64,000 nt of DNA from Paracoccaceae bacterium (GTDB lineage: Bacteria; Pseudomonadota; Alphaproteobacteria; Rhodobacterales; Rhodobacteraceae). Positions 9,051-18,011 of the stretch are shown in pieces. Each line of letters starts with the position of its first letter. The first letter of the stretch is position 1. The translations under genes were made by a program, and so were the position numbers. The notes beneath the pieces were generated by a model. It saw only the letters and a list, made by a program, of their open reading frames with translations, did no database searches and had not been told where the DNA came from. The stretch lies in NCBI GenBank assembly GCA_017510335.1, contig JAFWNM010000013.1:1-64000 (forward strand). Direction: 5' to 3'.

Positions 9051-9076
9051 ACAGGGGCGTGTTTGAACGCCTCTGT
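9051..9076 (+). terminator. intercistronic hairpin between rpsB and tsf
   Basis: A 10-bp stem ACAGGGGCGT / ACGCCTCTGT (one G-U pair) around a 6-nt loop, followed by only TT. It is too weak in uridines to be a full terminator; probably an attenuator or mRNA-stabilising hairpin that sets the S2 to EF-Ts ratio. Confidence 0.4.
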
Positions 9077-9102
9077 TTCCTTCATTTGCAGGAGTAAGAG
9101 CA

Positions 9103-9975
9103 ATGACCATCACCGCTGCAATGGTGAAAGAACTGCGCGAGACAACAGGCGCAGGCATGATGGACGCGAAAAAAGCGCTGACCGAAAACAATGGCGACAT
9201 GGAAGCGGCACAGGACTGGCTGCGCACCAAAGGTCTGGCCAAAGCCGCGAAGAAATCCGGCCGCGTGGCCGCTGAAGGGCTGGTCGGCGTTGCTGTCGAG
9301 GGCACCAAAGGTGTTGCTGTCGAAATCAACTCTGAAACCGATTTTGTCGCCAAGAATGCCGAATTCCAGGCGATGGTTGCCAATATCACCAATGTCGCGC
9401 TGACCGTGTCCGATGTGGACGCTCTGAATGCGGCGCAGTCGAACGGCACGCCCGTTTCGACCATCCTGACCGATGCAATCGCCAAAATCGGCGAAAACAT
9501 GACACTGCGTCGCATGGCCACTGTCGAGGGTGATTCCGTCGCGGCCTATGTGCACAATGCGGCCACTGACGGCATGGGCAAGATTGGTGTGCTGGTCGCG
9601 CTGAAGGGAACCGACAGCGGCATCGGCAAACAGATTGCAATGCATATTGCGGCCACGAACCCTGCGTCCCTGTCCCAAGCAGACCTGGACCCCGCACTTA
9701 TTGAGCGTGAGAAGTCCGTTCTGACCGAACAAGCGCGCGAGTCTGGCAAACCCGAAGCCGTGATCGAAAAGATGATCGAAGGCCGCATGAAGAAGTTCTT
9801 TGAAGAAGTGACCCTTCTTGGACAGAAATTCGTCATGGACCCCGACAAGACCGTTGCCGAAGTCGCCAGCGATGCCGGCGTCGAGGTGGTTGCGTTCGTC
9901 CGCATGGAAGTCGGCGAAGGCATTGAGAAAAAAGAAGAAGATTTCGCTGCAGAAGTTGCAAAACTTCAAGGATAA
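9103..9975 (+). CDS. tsf: translation elongation factor Ts
   Basis: A 290-residue EF-Ts, the guanine nucleotide exchange factor for EF-Tu. The N-terminal UBA-like module ([20 protein letters not shown], then a short linker and WLRTKGL) is followed by the conserved [11 protein letters not shown] segment that inserts into EF-Tu, and by a duplicated core. AGGAG lies 9 nt before the ATG. It is second in the rpsB-tsf operon, separated by a hairpin, and ends at a strong terminator. Confidence 0.98.
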   Translation: MTITAAMVKELRETTGAGMMDAKKALTENNGDMEAAQDWLRTKGLAKAAKKSGRVAAEGLVGVAVEGTKGVAVEINSETDFVAKNAEFQAMVANITNVALTVSDVDALNAAQSNGTPVSTILTDAIAKIGENMTLRRMATVEGDSVAAYVHNAATDGMGKIGVLVALKGTDSGIGKQIAMHIAATNPASLSQADLDPALIEREKSVLTEQARESGKPEAVIEKMIEGRMKKFFEEVTLLGQKFVMDPDKTVAEVASDAGVEVVAFVRMEVGEGIEKKEEDFAAEVAKLQG

Positions 9976-9998
9976 GTCCTTGCGATGATCTGCTTAAG

Positions 9999-10029
9999 AA
10001 ACGGCGCTGTCACAGGCGCCGTTTTTTTT
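9999..10029 (+). terminator. rho-independent terminator of rpsB-tsf
   Basis: A 9-bp stem AAACGGCGC / GCGCCGTTT with an 8-nt loop runs directly into a run of T residues. Confidence 0.9.
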
Positions 10030-10070
10030 ATTGCCACCCTCGACAAGGGGGGCGGCGTTTGAAATACTGA

Positions 10071-10099
10071 AGCAACGCCGAATACCCTTCGGCGTTGCT
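10071..10099. terminator. hairpin downstream of the EF-hand gene
   Basis: A 10-bp perfect stem AGCAACGCCG / CGGCGTTGCT with a 9-nt loop. It lies 79 nt beyond the stop of the convergent EF-hand gene; the T-tract is poor on both strands, so termination strength is uncertain. Confidence 0.45.
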
Positions 10100-10177
10100 T
10101 TGCTTTGCGACAGGCTGGGCAAACTGGCGATCATATGTTGGCGCATATGATTGCCGCCCACGCATCAGATGCGGAAA

Positions 10178-10435
10178 TTACCCGTCAATCGGGGCGGATT
10201 CCATACCTGCAACCGGATCGATCAGGCCAGCTTCGACAGCCGCTTCATATTCGAAACTGTCGATCACGCCGTCGTCGTTCATGTCAACTTCGTCAAACAG
10301 TTCGGGCGTCGCGTCAGGCACGGCCGTCAGAAAATCATCCAGGGTCCAGGCAATGTCCGTGGTCCCCATTTGCGCCGTGGCGATCCCGGTCATGAAGGCA
10401 AGTGCCGCAATCGATGTCATGGTTTTCTTGATCAT
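10178..10435 (-). CDS. small secreted EF-hand protein
   Basis: An 85-residue product with a signal peptide (MIKKTMTSIAALAFMTGIATAQ) and one clear EF-hand loop, DMNDDGVIDSFE, near residues 51-62, with the DxNxDG spacing expected for calcium binding. EF-hands usually come in pairs, and the preceding LDDFLTAVPDATPELF could be the entering helix only. It is predicted to be periplasmic, perhaps a small calcium buffer or sensor. It stands alone between the tsf terminator and the SulP gene, each more than 70 nt away. No specific function can be assigned. Confidence 0.8.
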   Translation of the reverse strand: MIKKTMTSIAALAFMTGIATAQMGTTDIAWTLDDFLTAVPDATPELFDEVDMNDDGVIDSFEYEAAVEAGLIDPVAGMESAPIDG

Positions 10436-10701
10436 CTTCGTTCTCCGTTTTTGTGATGACGGATGCAGGACAGCCCTGCATCTGCGGCAAGGATGTCCTC
10501 AATGCGGTCGGTGATACAAGCACGCCACGCCGCTGCGGAAAAACTGTAAGCACGAACCTGCCAGCGCGCCCGAAGATATCGGCAAGTTATTGCCCCGGCA
10601 TTGTGGCCGCGTCCCGGTCATCGGGAACCGTGCGGGAACCCGCCTGTTGTGCGGCAGCCAAAATCACGGCGCGTCACGCAAGCGTTATACTGCGCGATTC
10701 G

Positions 10702-12537
10702 TTATGACCCACCAAGGGACTTGGTGCGCAGCGTTTCACAGCGGTCGCGTTGCTGGCACGCGCGGGTCATGGACGGGGCCAGCGCCATCATGGCGTCAAA
10801 CTGTGTCAGGTAGATATGGCCTGTCAGGTCATTCAGGAAATGGCTGCGCGCCAGTTGGTCCATGACAGGGCCTTTGACCTCGGACAGGTGGAACCGGACA
10901 TCAGCGGTTTTCAAACGGTCGTTGATGGCTTCCAGACTTTCCAGTGCAGAAGCGTCGATGTAGTTTACCGCCGTGCATTGCAACACCACATGGCGCAGGG
11001 CAGGGCGGTCGGACAGGGCTTGCACGATGCGGTCCTCCAGCGCGCGGGCATTGGGGAAATACAGGGATTCATCGACCCGTATCGAAAACACCTGATCGTC
11101 GGTGACAACAGTATGCCGCGCCACGTTCCGAAAATGCTCGGTCCCCGGAACTTGCCCCACAACGGCCATATGCGGGCGCGATGTCCTGTATAAATACAGT
11201 ACCAATGACAACCCAACCCCCGCCATCAACCCCTGTTCAACCCCCACCAACAAGGTGAAACCCATGGTTGCGGCCATCGCCGCGCCATCCGCGCGCGAAT
11301 ACGCCCAGGTGCGTGGCAGGGCACGAAAATCCAGCAGCGACAGCACGGCCACAATAATGATTGCGGCCAGCGTTACGCGCGGCAGGGAATACATAAGCGG
11401 CGTCAGCACCATCAGCGCGACGGCAATCAAAACAGCAGTCATGGCGCCTGCAGCGGGGGTTGCCGCACCGGCGTCGTAATTCACGATAGACCGGGACAAC
11501 CCGCCTGTGACGGGCATTGCATTGCTGACACCCGCGCCCAGATTTGCCAACCCCAAGGCCACAAGCTCGCGGTTTGGATCAACGGATTGACGCTTTTTTG
11601 CTGCAAGGGTCTGCGCAATCGAAATGCTTTCGACATAGCCCACGATGGCAATCATCGCAGCGGGTGCAAGCAGCAGCTGGATCAGGCCCATGTCGAATGC
11701 AGGCACATCAAATTCCGGCAAACCGCGCGGCACATCCCCAAGAATGGCCACACCGCGGTCTTCCAGCCCGAAGACAAGCACCACTGTCGTGGACGCGACA
11801 ACCGCGATCAACAGCGCGGTTTTGCCCAGAAGCTTCGCTGCGGGGGCCGACAGGCCAATGCGTTGCAACAGCTGCGCCAACCCCGTGCGCGCCCATATCA
11901 GAAAGGCAAGAATTGCACAGGCCAAGGTGACCGTCACCCATGATATTTGCGTGATATTCGCCACCAATGACGGCACCACCTGCGGCAATGTCTTGCCGGA
12001 TATGTCCGCCCCCAGAAGGTGGCGCAACTGGCTGGCCGCGATTAGCAGTCCTGCGGCGGTAATGAACCCGGAAATCACGGGATGACTTAGGAAACTGGCA
12101 ATGAACCCCAACCGGAACAGGCCAAGGGCCAGCATCATGCCCCCTGACAACAGCGCAAGCCATAGCGCGGCAAGATGGTAGTGCTCCGTGCCGGATTGTG
12201 CGACGGCCCCGGCCGCTGCTGCCGTCATCAACGCGACCACGGCCACAGGACCCACGGCCAAGGCGCGCGATGTGCCAAACGCCGCATACAGGACCAGCGG
12301 AACGATGGCGCCGTAAAGCCCGGCCTGTGGTGGCAACCCTGCCAGCATGGCATAGGCCATTCCCTGCGGTATAAGCATGATCGTCACCACCATCGCCGCA
12401 ATCAGATCATTTGTCAGATCCGCGCGCGTGTAGTGTCTGGCCCATGCCAGAAAGGGCAGAAATCTTGTAAGCATATGCCAAAGCCTGTCAGTCGGGGGGC
12501 TACCCTGACGCAGGGGCCAGGATAGCGAAGCTTTCAT
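10702..12537 (-). CDS. SulP family anion permease with STAS domain
   Basis: A 611-residue inner-membrane transporter. About 10-12 membrane helices begin with the family signature (LIAAMVVTIMLIPQGMAYAML, split here as seen from residue 45), followed by PVAVVALMT and the NAMPVTGGLSRSIVNYDAGA segment conserved in SulP. A C-terminal STAS domain (about residues 455-580) contains YIDASALESLEAI. The substrate may be sulfate, bicarbonate or another anion; nothing nearby decides it. The gene follows the MCP gene on the same strand, separated by a 12-bp palindromic hairpin, so it probably has its own promoter. Confidence 0.9.
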   Translation of the reverse strand: MKASLSWPLRQGSPPTDRLWHMLTRFLPFLAWARHYTRADLTNDLIAAMVVTIMLIPQGMAYAMLAGLPPQAGLYGAIVPLVLYAAFGTSRALAVGPVAVVALMTAAAAGAVAQSGTEHYHLAALWLALLSGGMMLALGLFRLGFIASFLSHPVISGFITAAGLLIAASQLRHLLGADISGKTLPQVVPSLVANITQISWVTVTLACAILAFLIWARTGLAQLLQRIGLSAPAAKLLGKTALLIAVVASTTVVLVFGLEDRGVAILGDVPRGLPEFDVPAFDMGLIQLLLAPAAMIAIVGYVESISIAQTLAAKKRQSVDPNRELVALGLANLGAGVSNAMPVTGGLSRSIVNYDAGAATPAAGAMTAVLIAVALMVLTPLMYSLPRVTLAAIIIVAVLSLLDFRALPRTWAYSRADGAAMAATMGFTLLVGVEQGLMAGVGLSLVLYLYRTSRPHMAVVGQVPGTEHFRNVARHTVVTDDQVFSIRVDESLYFPNARALEDRIVQALSDRPALRHVVLQCTAVNYIDASALESLEAINDRLKTADVRFHLSEVKGPVMDQLARSHFLNDLTGHIYLTQFDAMMALAPSMTRACQQRDRCETLRTKSLGGS

Positions 12538-12613
12538 ATACTGACAGGGAAAACATATTACAAGATTTGAATATTAAAATCCCTAAGGGAAAACCCGATA
12601 CCCGCATCCTGAT

Positions 12614-12643
12614 GCATCATGGTGCGAGCATGCACCATGATGC
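12614..12643. repeat. perfect 12-bp inverted repeat between the MCP and sulP genes
   Basis: GCATCATGGTGC and GCACCATGATGC flank a 6-nt loop. A T-rich stretch follows only on the plus strand. It could end the MCP transcript or act as an operator before sulP. Confidence 0.5.
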
Positions 12644-12701
12644 GGCATGTTGTTTTCTTTCGCCGTCATGCAGCACGCTGTAAATTCGGGTGCCCGGTTT
12701 T

Positions 12702-14738
12702 TCACGCCATGCCGGAACAGGACGCGATCAATCCTTCAAACGGTTGATCGTTTCTGCAAGCCGTCCCACGCGGTCGCGTGTTGCAGCAATCTTGGCGTTT
12801 ACCTGTTCGGCAGCTTCGCGCGCGCACTGCCAAGGCGCGCACTTCACCGGCCACGACTGCAAATCCGCGCCCCGCATCGCCTGCGCGCGCCGCTTCCACC
12901 GAGGCGTTGAGCGCCAGCAGGTTTGTCTGCATCGCAATGCTGTCGATCGTTTCAACCACCGCTGAAATTTCCTGACTGGACGCTGTGACATCGCGCACCG
13001 CTTCATTGGTGTCCTTGACCGCCTGCGCCCGAGAGGTGATGTCCGGCCCATACATCAGGTATTTCTGCACATCGCCTGCAATATCCGTCAATGTCAGGAA
13101 ATAGGCGTCAAAAATGGACTGTGTTCCGTCAGCACGCGAAAAGACAATATCTTGCCGACATTCCCCTGAGTCCTTCAATCTGGAAATCTTGTCGGGATCG
13201 AGCAATTCAAGCAGGCTGGTCAGGGGTTGCCCGTCAAGATGTGCGGTAAGGTAGTCATTGGCCTTGATACTGCGCCCTTCGGCGTTCCATTCCGCCATTG
13301 CCGCCGTCTTGGAAATTGCTTCCAACTGGCGGGTGAATTCCAGCGATGTCAGCTTGATCGACGAAATATTTGCCTGAACGGAAATGAATTTCTCGATCTT
13401 TCCGTTCTTGTCGAAAACCGGATTGATCGCTAGCGAAATCCAATACGGTTTGCCCGCGCGGTTATAGTTCAAGATCTCCTCATAGAAGGAGGTTCCGCTA
13501 GAAAGCGCCTTCGAGATGCGCTTGACCGTTTCAGGGTCGGTTTCAGGGCCTTGAAGAAAATCACCCGGCCTGCGCCCCATGACTTCTTGTGCGGAATAGC
13601 CGGTCAGACGGGTGAAGCCCGAATTCACATAAATCAGCTTGCGGTTTGCGTCTGTAATAAGGACAGCGTTATCTGTTTCATCTGCAACCAGTGACAACAG
13701 GCGAATATGCTCGCGGCGCTTCACTTCTTCTGTGACGTCGCGCAGGAAGGCTGTGTAGGTGATGGAACCATCTTCGCGGGGCACTTTGGACAAGGAAAGA
13801 CTGACCCAGCGCTGTTCGCCATCCTTGCGAAAAAGCTCCACCTCTCGGGAGGTGCCGACAATACGGTTGACCCCCGTGGTGCGGTTGCGATTAACCAGAT
13901 TGTCATGATTTGCCCGGTGGGTGATGGGGACAAGCATATCGACATTTCTGCCAATAACTTCCTCGCTGTCATAGCCCCAAAGCCGTTCTGCAGCCGGGTT
14001 GAAGAAAACGACGTTGTTCTCGCTATCAATCTCGACCACTGCATCAAGGGCTTGTTCCAGCGTTTCGCGCAACCGTCGTTCCGCCGCTTTGATGCCCGAT
14101 ATATCTTTCAGAAACGCAGTATAGCATATGCCCGCGCTGGTGTTGACCTTGGACAAGGTCAGACCAACAGTGACTTGCGTTCCATTGGCGCGTTCAATCT
14201 GGACTTCGCGCATTGTGCCGACAATCCGGTTTTCGCCGGTGCGCCGGTTGCGGTTGACCATGTCATCATGATTGTGGCGCATGACCTGGGGCACAAGGTG
14301 TTTGACATTACGCCCCAGAACCTGTTCGCGCGGCAGTTGCCACAGGCTTTCCGCAGCCTTGTTGAAAAACACCACGTTATTTTCAGGGTCAATGGAGACG
14401 ACCGCATCGATGGCCTGTTCAAGGATCGCGTCGTTCTGCTGATCTTTTGCCACGTCCAGACACACGAGCTGCACAGTGCTATCACCCAGCTTAAGGTCAT
14501 AGGTGCTGCGCTTGAGCATGGAGGCACGCTTGGTGTCCTGCTTGGAGAGGGAGCTCAGCAAGTCCTCGAATGTGATGCCATGCAGGTCGACACCCCATTT
14601 GCCTGCCATCTCGGCGAATTCTGAATTCGCGTAAATCACGACGCCCTGATCGTTGACCAACACGCTTGGTTTGGAAATCTGCTCAAGAAAACTGTAGTCC
14701 GAAGCAGGCTTGAATGAGGTTGGTCGCCAGAAACGCAT
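12702..14738 (-). CDS. cytoplasmic multi-PAS methyl-accepting chemotaxis protein, C-terminus frameshifted
   Basis: No membrane segments. A PAS-like region is followed by two very similar PAS domains in tandem (each with DAVV-x-ID-x-ENNVVFF and VNRNR-x-TG-x-NRIVGT), then a LOV-like PAS with [19 protein letters not shown] and [13 protein letters not shown] but no photoactive Cys, then a fifth PAS-like region and a short MCP signalling tip ([17 protein letters not shown]). After [11 protein letters not shown] the frame shifts: the expected continuation [20 protein letters not shown] lies in another frame ending at 12728, while the actual frame runs on to 12702 with an unrelated tail. The start at 14738 is preferred because GAGGA lies upstream. 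Two bases seem lost in a CG run at 12817-12825, or this is a sequencing error. Confidence 0.8.
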   Translation of the reverse strand: MRFWRPTSFKPASDYSFLEQISKPSVLVNDQGVVIYANSEFAEMAGKWGVDLHGITFEDLLSSLSKQDTKRASMLKRSTYDLKLGDSTVQLVCLDVAKDQQNDAILEQAIDAVVSIDPENNVVFFNKAAESLWQLPREQVLGRNVKHLVPQVMRHNHDDMVNRNRRTGENRIVGTMREVQIERANGTQVTVGLTLSKVNTSAGICYTAFLKDISGIKAAERRLRETLEQALDAVVEIDSENNVVFFNPAAERLWGYDSEEVIGRNVDMLVPITHRANHDNLVNRNRTTGVNRIVGTSREVELFRKDGEQRWVSLSLSKVPREDGSITYTAFLRDVTEEVKRREHIRLLSLVADETDNAVLITDANRKLIYVNSGFTRLTGYSAQEVMGRRPGDFLQGPETDPETVKRISKALSSGTSFYEEILNYNRAGKPYWISLAINPVFDKNGKIEKFISVQANISSIKLTSLEFTRQLEAISKTAAMAEWNAEGRSIKANDYLTAHLDGQPLTSLLELLDPDKISRLKDSGECRQDIVFSRADGTQSIFDAYFLTLTDIAGDVQKYLMYGPDITSRAQAVKDTNEAVRDVTASSQEISAVVETIDSIAMQTNLLALNASVEAARAGDAGRGFAVVAGEVRALAVRARSCRTGKRQDCCNTRPRGTACRNDQPFEGLIASCSGMA

Positions 14739-14932
14739 ATGTCGTATCCTCGAATCGAACATTGTGGTCAGGATACCTATGTCGGGAAATCACTAAATTT
14801 CCGTATAGCAGGCGTTGTGAATTAAACCCATAATCAGTATTATGTTAATAATTCCCATTCCGGCAACGGCAACTTGCGATCACGCCCCCCGGTCGCTATG
14901 ACGCTGCAAAGCGAACCGCAAGAGGCCTGTGC

Positions 14933-16237
14933 ATGATCCCGCGTTATTCCCGCCCTGAAATGGTTGCCATCTGGTCACCGGAAACGAAATTCCGCATCTG
15001 GTATGAAATCGAGGCCCATGCCTGCGATGCTCAGGCCAGGCTTGGTGTCATTCCGGCAGAAAGTGCCGCGGCGGTCTGGAAAGCCAAGGATGTGGAATTC
15101 GACGTTGCCCGCATTGACGAGATTGAAGCCGTCACCAAACATGATGTCATCGCATTCCTGACGCATCTGGCGGAAATCATCGGCAATGACGAAGCCCGCT
15201 TCGTGCATCAGGGCATGACCAGTTCTGACGTGCTTGATACCACCTTCAATGTGCAGCTTGTCCGCGCGACAGATCTGCTGTTGGCCGATATGGATGCCCT
15301 GCTGGACGCGCTGAAGCGGCGCGCGATGGAACACAAATTCACCATCCGCATGGGCCGCAGCCACGGTATTCATGCGGAGCCCACAACCATGGGCCTGACC
15401 CTTGCGCGGTTCTATGCCGAAATGAAGCGCAACCGCGACCGGCTGGCCCTTGCCCGCACCGAAATTGCCACAGGTGCCATTTCCGGCGCTGTCGGAACCT
15501 TCGCCAATATCGACCCAAGCGTAGAAGAACATGTCTGCGCCCAACTGGGCCTGACGCCCGAACCCATCAGCACACAGGTCATCCCGCGCGACCGCCACGC
15601 GATGTTCTTTGCGACATTGGGTGTCATCGCCAGCAGCATTGAAAATGTCGCGATCGAGATTCGCCACATGCAACGCACCGAGGTGCTGGAGGCAGAGGAG
15701 TTTTTCAGCAAGGGCCAGAAAGGGTCCAGCGCGATGCCACACAAGCGCAACCCTGTGCTGACCGAAAACCTGACGGGGCTGGCGCGGCTGGTGCGCATGG
15801 CAGTTGTGCCCGCGATGGAAAACGTGGCGCTTTGGCATGAACGCGACATTTCGCATTCTTCCGTCGAACGGATGATCGGACCGGATGCGACAGTGACACT
15901 GGACTTCGCCCTTGCCCGTCTGACAGGCGTGATCGACAAGCTGGTGGTCTATCCTGACAACATGATCACCAACATGAACAAGTTTCGTGGCCTGATCCAT
16001 TCACAACGCGTGCTTCTGGCGCTGACACAGGCGGGCGTCAGCCGCGAGGATGCCTATACCCTTGTGCAGCGCAATGCGATGAAAGTCTGGGAAAAAGGCT
16101 GCGACTTCCAAGACGAATTGCTGGCAGACCCCGACGTGCGCGCGGCCTTGTCCGAAGATGACATTCGCGCAAAATTTGATCTTGAATACCATACCAAGCA
16201 TGTGGAAACGATATTTTCGCGGGTTTTTGACGGTTAA
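14933..16237 (+). CDS. purB: adenylosuccinate lyase
   Basis: A 434-residue member of the fumarase/aspartase superfamily that cleaves SAICAR and adenylosuccinate in purine synthesis. The signature loop GSSAMPHKRNPVLTENL is intact, as are TSSDVLDT and the GRSHGIHAEPT segment with the catalytic His. The N-terminus MIPRYSRPEMVAIWSPE is canonical. Normal length. The next gene is a small secreted protein 67 nt downstream, which may share the transcript before the terminator at 16491. Confidence 0.97.
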   Translation: MIPRYSRPEMVAIWSPETKFRIWYEIEAHACDAQARLGVIPAESAAAVWKAKDVEFDVARIDEIEAVTKHDVIAFLTHLAEIIGNDEARFVHQGMTSSDVLDTTFNVQLVRATDLLLADMDALLDALKRRAMEHKFTIRMGRSHGIHAEPTTMGLTLARFYAEMKRNRDRLALARTEIATGAISGAVGTFANIDPSVEEHVCAQLGLTPEPISTQVIPRDRHAMFFATLGVIASSIENVAIEIRHMQRTEVLEAEEFFSKGQKGSSAMPHKRNPVLTENLTGLARLVRMAVVPAMENVALWHERDISHSSVERMIGPDATVTLDFALARLTGVIDKLVVYPDNMITNMNKFRGLIHSQRVLLALTQAGVSREDAYTLVQRNAMKVWEKGCDFQDELLADPDVRAALSEDDIRAKFDLEYHTKHVETIFSRVFDG

Positions 16238-16304
16238 TTTCAAAATCGGTCTTGTTTTGGAAAGAATCGTGCTAGGTTTGAGCCACACTGACGGAGGTAA
16301 CGCA

Positions 16305-16469
16305 ATGAAACTCAGACTGGCACTTTCGGCAATTGTTCTTTCCCTGACACCCGCGTTTGCATCGGCAATGTGTTCGGGCATGTCCTATGAAACAACCGCA
16401 TCCAGCTGCATGGCCGGACAGGTTTGGGACAATGACACCGCAAGCTGTGTCGACCCGGTAACAAGCTGA
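16305..16469 (+). CDS. small secreted cysteine-containing protein
   Basis: A 54-residue product from ATG 16305, with GGAGG nine bases upstream. A signal peptide (MKLRLALSAIVLSLTPAFASA) leaves a mature peptide of about 33 residues with three cysteines, including SCMAGQVWDNDTASCV, a pattern reminiscent of a chitin-binding peritrophin half. It follows purB and ends 22 nt before a terminator. A longer in-frame extension from 16158 overlaps purB and is not credible. Function unknown. Confidence 0.75.
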   Translation: MKLRLALSAIVLSLTPAFASAMCSGMSYETTASSCMAGQVWDNDTASCVDPVTS

Positions 16470-16490
16470 ACTGGCGTCCCTTATTGAAGT

Positions 16491-16522
16491 GCCCCTGCCC
16501 TTTGTGGCGGGGGCTTTTTTTG
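16491..16522 (+). terminator. rho-independent terminator after the purB gene pair
   Basis: GCCCCTGCC / GGCGGGGGC stem (one G-U pair), 6-nt loop, then seven T residues. Confidence 0.85.
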
Positions 16523-16547
16523 TCGTGGCCCCCAAAACGATACGGTC

Positions 16548-16573
16548 CGTCAATTGTTTATTGACGTTTTTTT
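16548..16573 (+). terminator. second AT-rich hairpin with T-run, or operator before fliG
   Basis: CGTCAAT / ATTGACG, a perfect 7-bp inverted repeat with a 5-nt loop, followed by seven T residues. The weak stem makes an operator or promoter element for the downstream fliG-like gene an alternative. Confidence 0.4.
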
Positions 16574-16657
16574 GCGAGGGTTGCGCAAGATACAAATCGC
16601 AATGGCTGGGGATCACATGTCGTTAGAACAGATCATCTCTGCGCAAGGAACCATCCT

Positions 16658-17776
16658 ATGAGCAACGCTGCGATGATGCCTTTCAACTCTGGTATGGGTG
16701 GGGGCATGGACATGTCAGGGTTTGACACTGATGATGGCTTTATGGCACCGCCTGAACCGCGCAGTTTTTCGGGCACTGACCATCTTAGCGGAATTCAGAA
16801 AGCCGCAATCATCGTGCGCATCCTGGTTGCCGAAGGCGTTGATATGCAGCTTTCGTCACTATCGGCAACGATGCAGGCAAATCTTACCCGCACGATGGGG
16901 GAAATGCGGCTGGTTGATCGCACCACCATGAACGCGGTTGTGGCGGAATATGTGGACATGCTGGAACAGGTTGGCCTGTCCTTTCCTGAAGGGCTGGATG
17001 GCGCGTTGACCTTGCTGGACGGGCGGCTTGACGCGACTGCGGCGGAACATCTGCGCAACCTGGCACGCGGCGGGCATGGGCGCGACCACTGGACCGATCT
17101 GGAACGCGCGCCAGATACTGATCTTCTGCCCTTGCTGGAAGCAGAAAGCACTGTGGTGGGGGCTGTTGTTCTGTCGAAGCTGAGCATCGACAAGGCCGCA
17201 GGCTTGCTTGCGCAAATGCCGCCTGATCTGGCGCAGGCGCTGGCGCTGTCTGTCGCAAAAACCGAAGAAATAGATCCGGACACGGTTGCCAGGATCGGCG
17301 CGTCCCTTGCCCAACAAGTGACAGACAAGCCGCTGCGCGCGTTTGTCAAACCATCGACGAAGCGTGTAGGCGAAATACTGAATTCTTCCCCATCGGCGTT
17401 GCGCGACCGGCTGCTTGCCGGGTTGGAAAGTGTGGATCAGGGTTTTGCCACCGGGGTGCGCAAATCGATTTTCACCTTTCAGGATATTCCCGCGCGGATC
17501 GAACCGCGCGAAGTGCCGACAATCATGCGTGAAATCCCGTCAGAGGATATGATGTTCATCATCGCGGCAAATGCCGAAGACGATCAACAGACCCTCGAAT
17601 TTCTGCTGTCGAACATGTCAAAACGCGTGGCCGATACAATGCGCGAAGATGCCATGGCCCTGCCCATTCCCACGGCCAAACAAAAGGATGAGATCATGGC
17701 GCGCGTAATGGCGGCTGTGCGAATCATGATTGATTCGGGAACCATCGCGCTCAAATCCACCGAGGAAGAGGAATAG
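16658..17776 (+). CDS. fliG: flagellar motor switch protein, FliG-like
   Basis: A 372-residue protein with a flexible Met/Gly/Phe-rich N-terminus, then FliG-like armadillo regions (LSGIQKAAIIVRILVAEG; DKAAGLLAQMPPDLAQALALS) and a C-terminal torque-domain region ending REIPSEDMMFIIAANAEDDQQTLEFLLSNMSKRVADTMREDA. The C-terminal charged helix that contacts the stator is present but diverged from the enteric sequence. It would sit at the cytoplasmic face of the motor. No other flagellar gene is in the window, which is unusual for fliG. Terminator at 17867. Confidence 0.8.
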   Translation: MSNAAMMPFNSGMGGGMDMSGFDTDDGFMAPPEPRSFSGTDHLSGIQKAAIIVRILVAEGVDMQLSSLSATMQANLTRTMGEMRLVDRTTMNAVVAEYVDMLEQVGLSFPEGLDGALTLLDGRLDATAAEHLRNLARGGHGRDHWTDLERAPDTDLLPLLEAESTVVGAVVLSKLSIDKAAGLLAQMPPDLAQALALSVAKTEEIDPDTVARIGASLAQQVTDKPLRAFVKPSTKRVGEILNSSPSALRDRLLAGLESVDQGFATGVRKSIFTFQDIPARIEPREVPTIMREIPSEDMMFIIAANAEDDQQTLEFLLSNMSKRVADTMREDAMALPIPTAKQKDEIMARVMAAVRIMIDSGTIALKSTEEEE

Positions 17777-17866
17777 GCATCTATGCGCCATTCCATACTG
17801 AACGCGTCCGGTCAGGGGGCAGCGCGGGCAGGGTTTCGTTCCGCGCGCCTTTCGTTCATGTTGCAC

Positions 17867-17885
17867 AAAACCGGGAACGGTTTTT
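17867..17885 (+). terminator. GNRA-capped terminator after fliG
   Basis: AAAACCG / CGGTTTT stem with a GGAA tetraloop and an additional T, 90 nt past the fliG stop. Confidence 0.65.
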
Positions 17886-18011
17886 CCGTTTCTGCAACAT
17901 CCAAGACCGTAGGGATGCGGCGAGCCGCCTGAAAGCATGTTGCTCAAAACTGGGGCTTCTCGCACACGCGAAATCAACAAGTTCGCGCATGTCGTGTGAA
18001 GGCGGCAGCCG

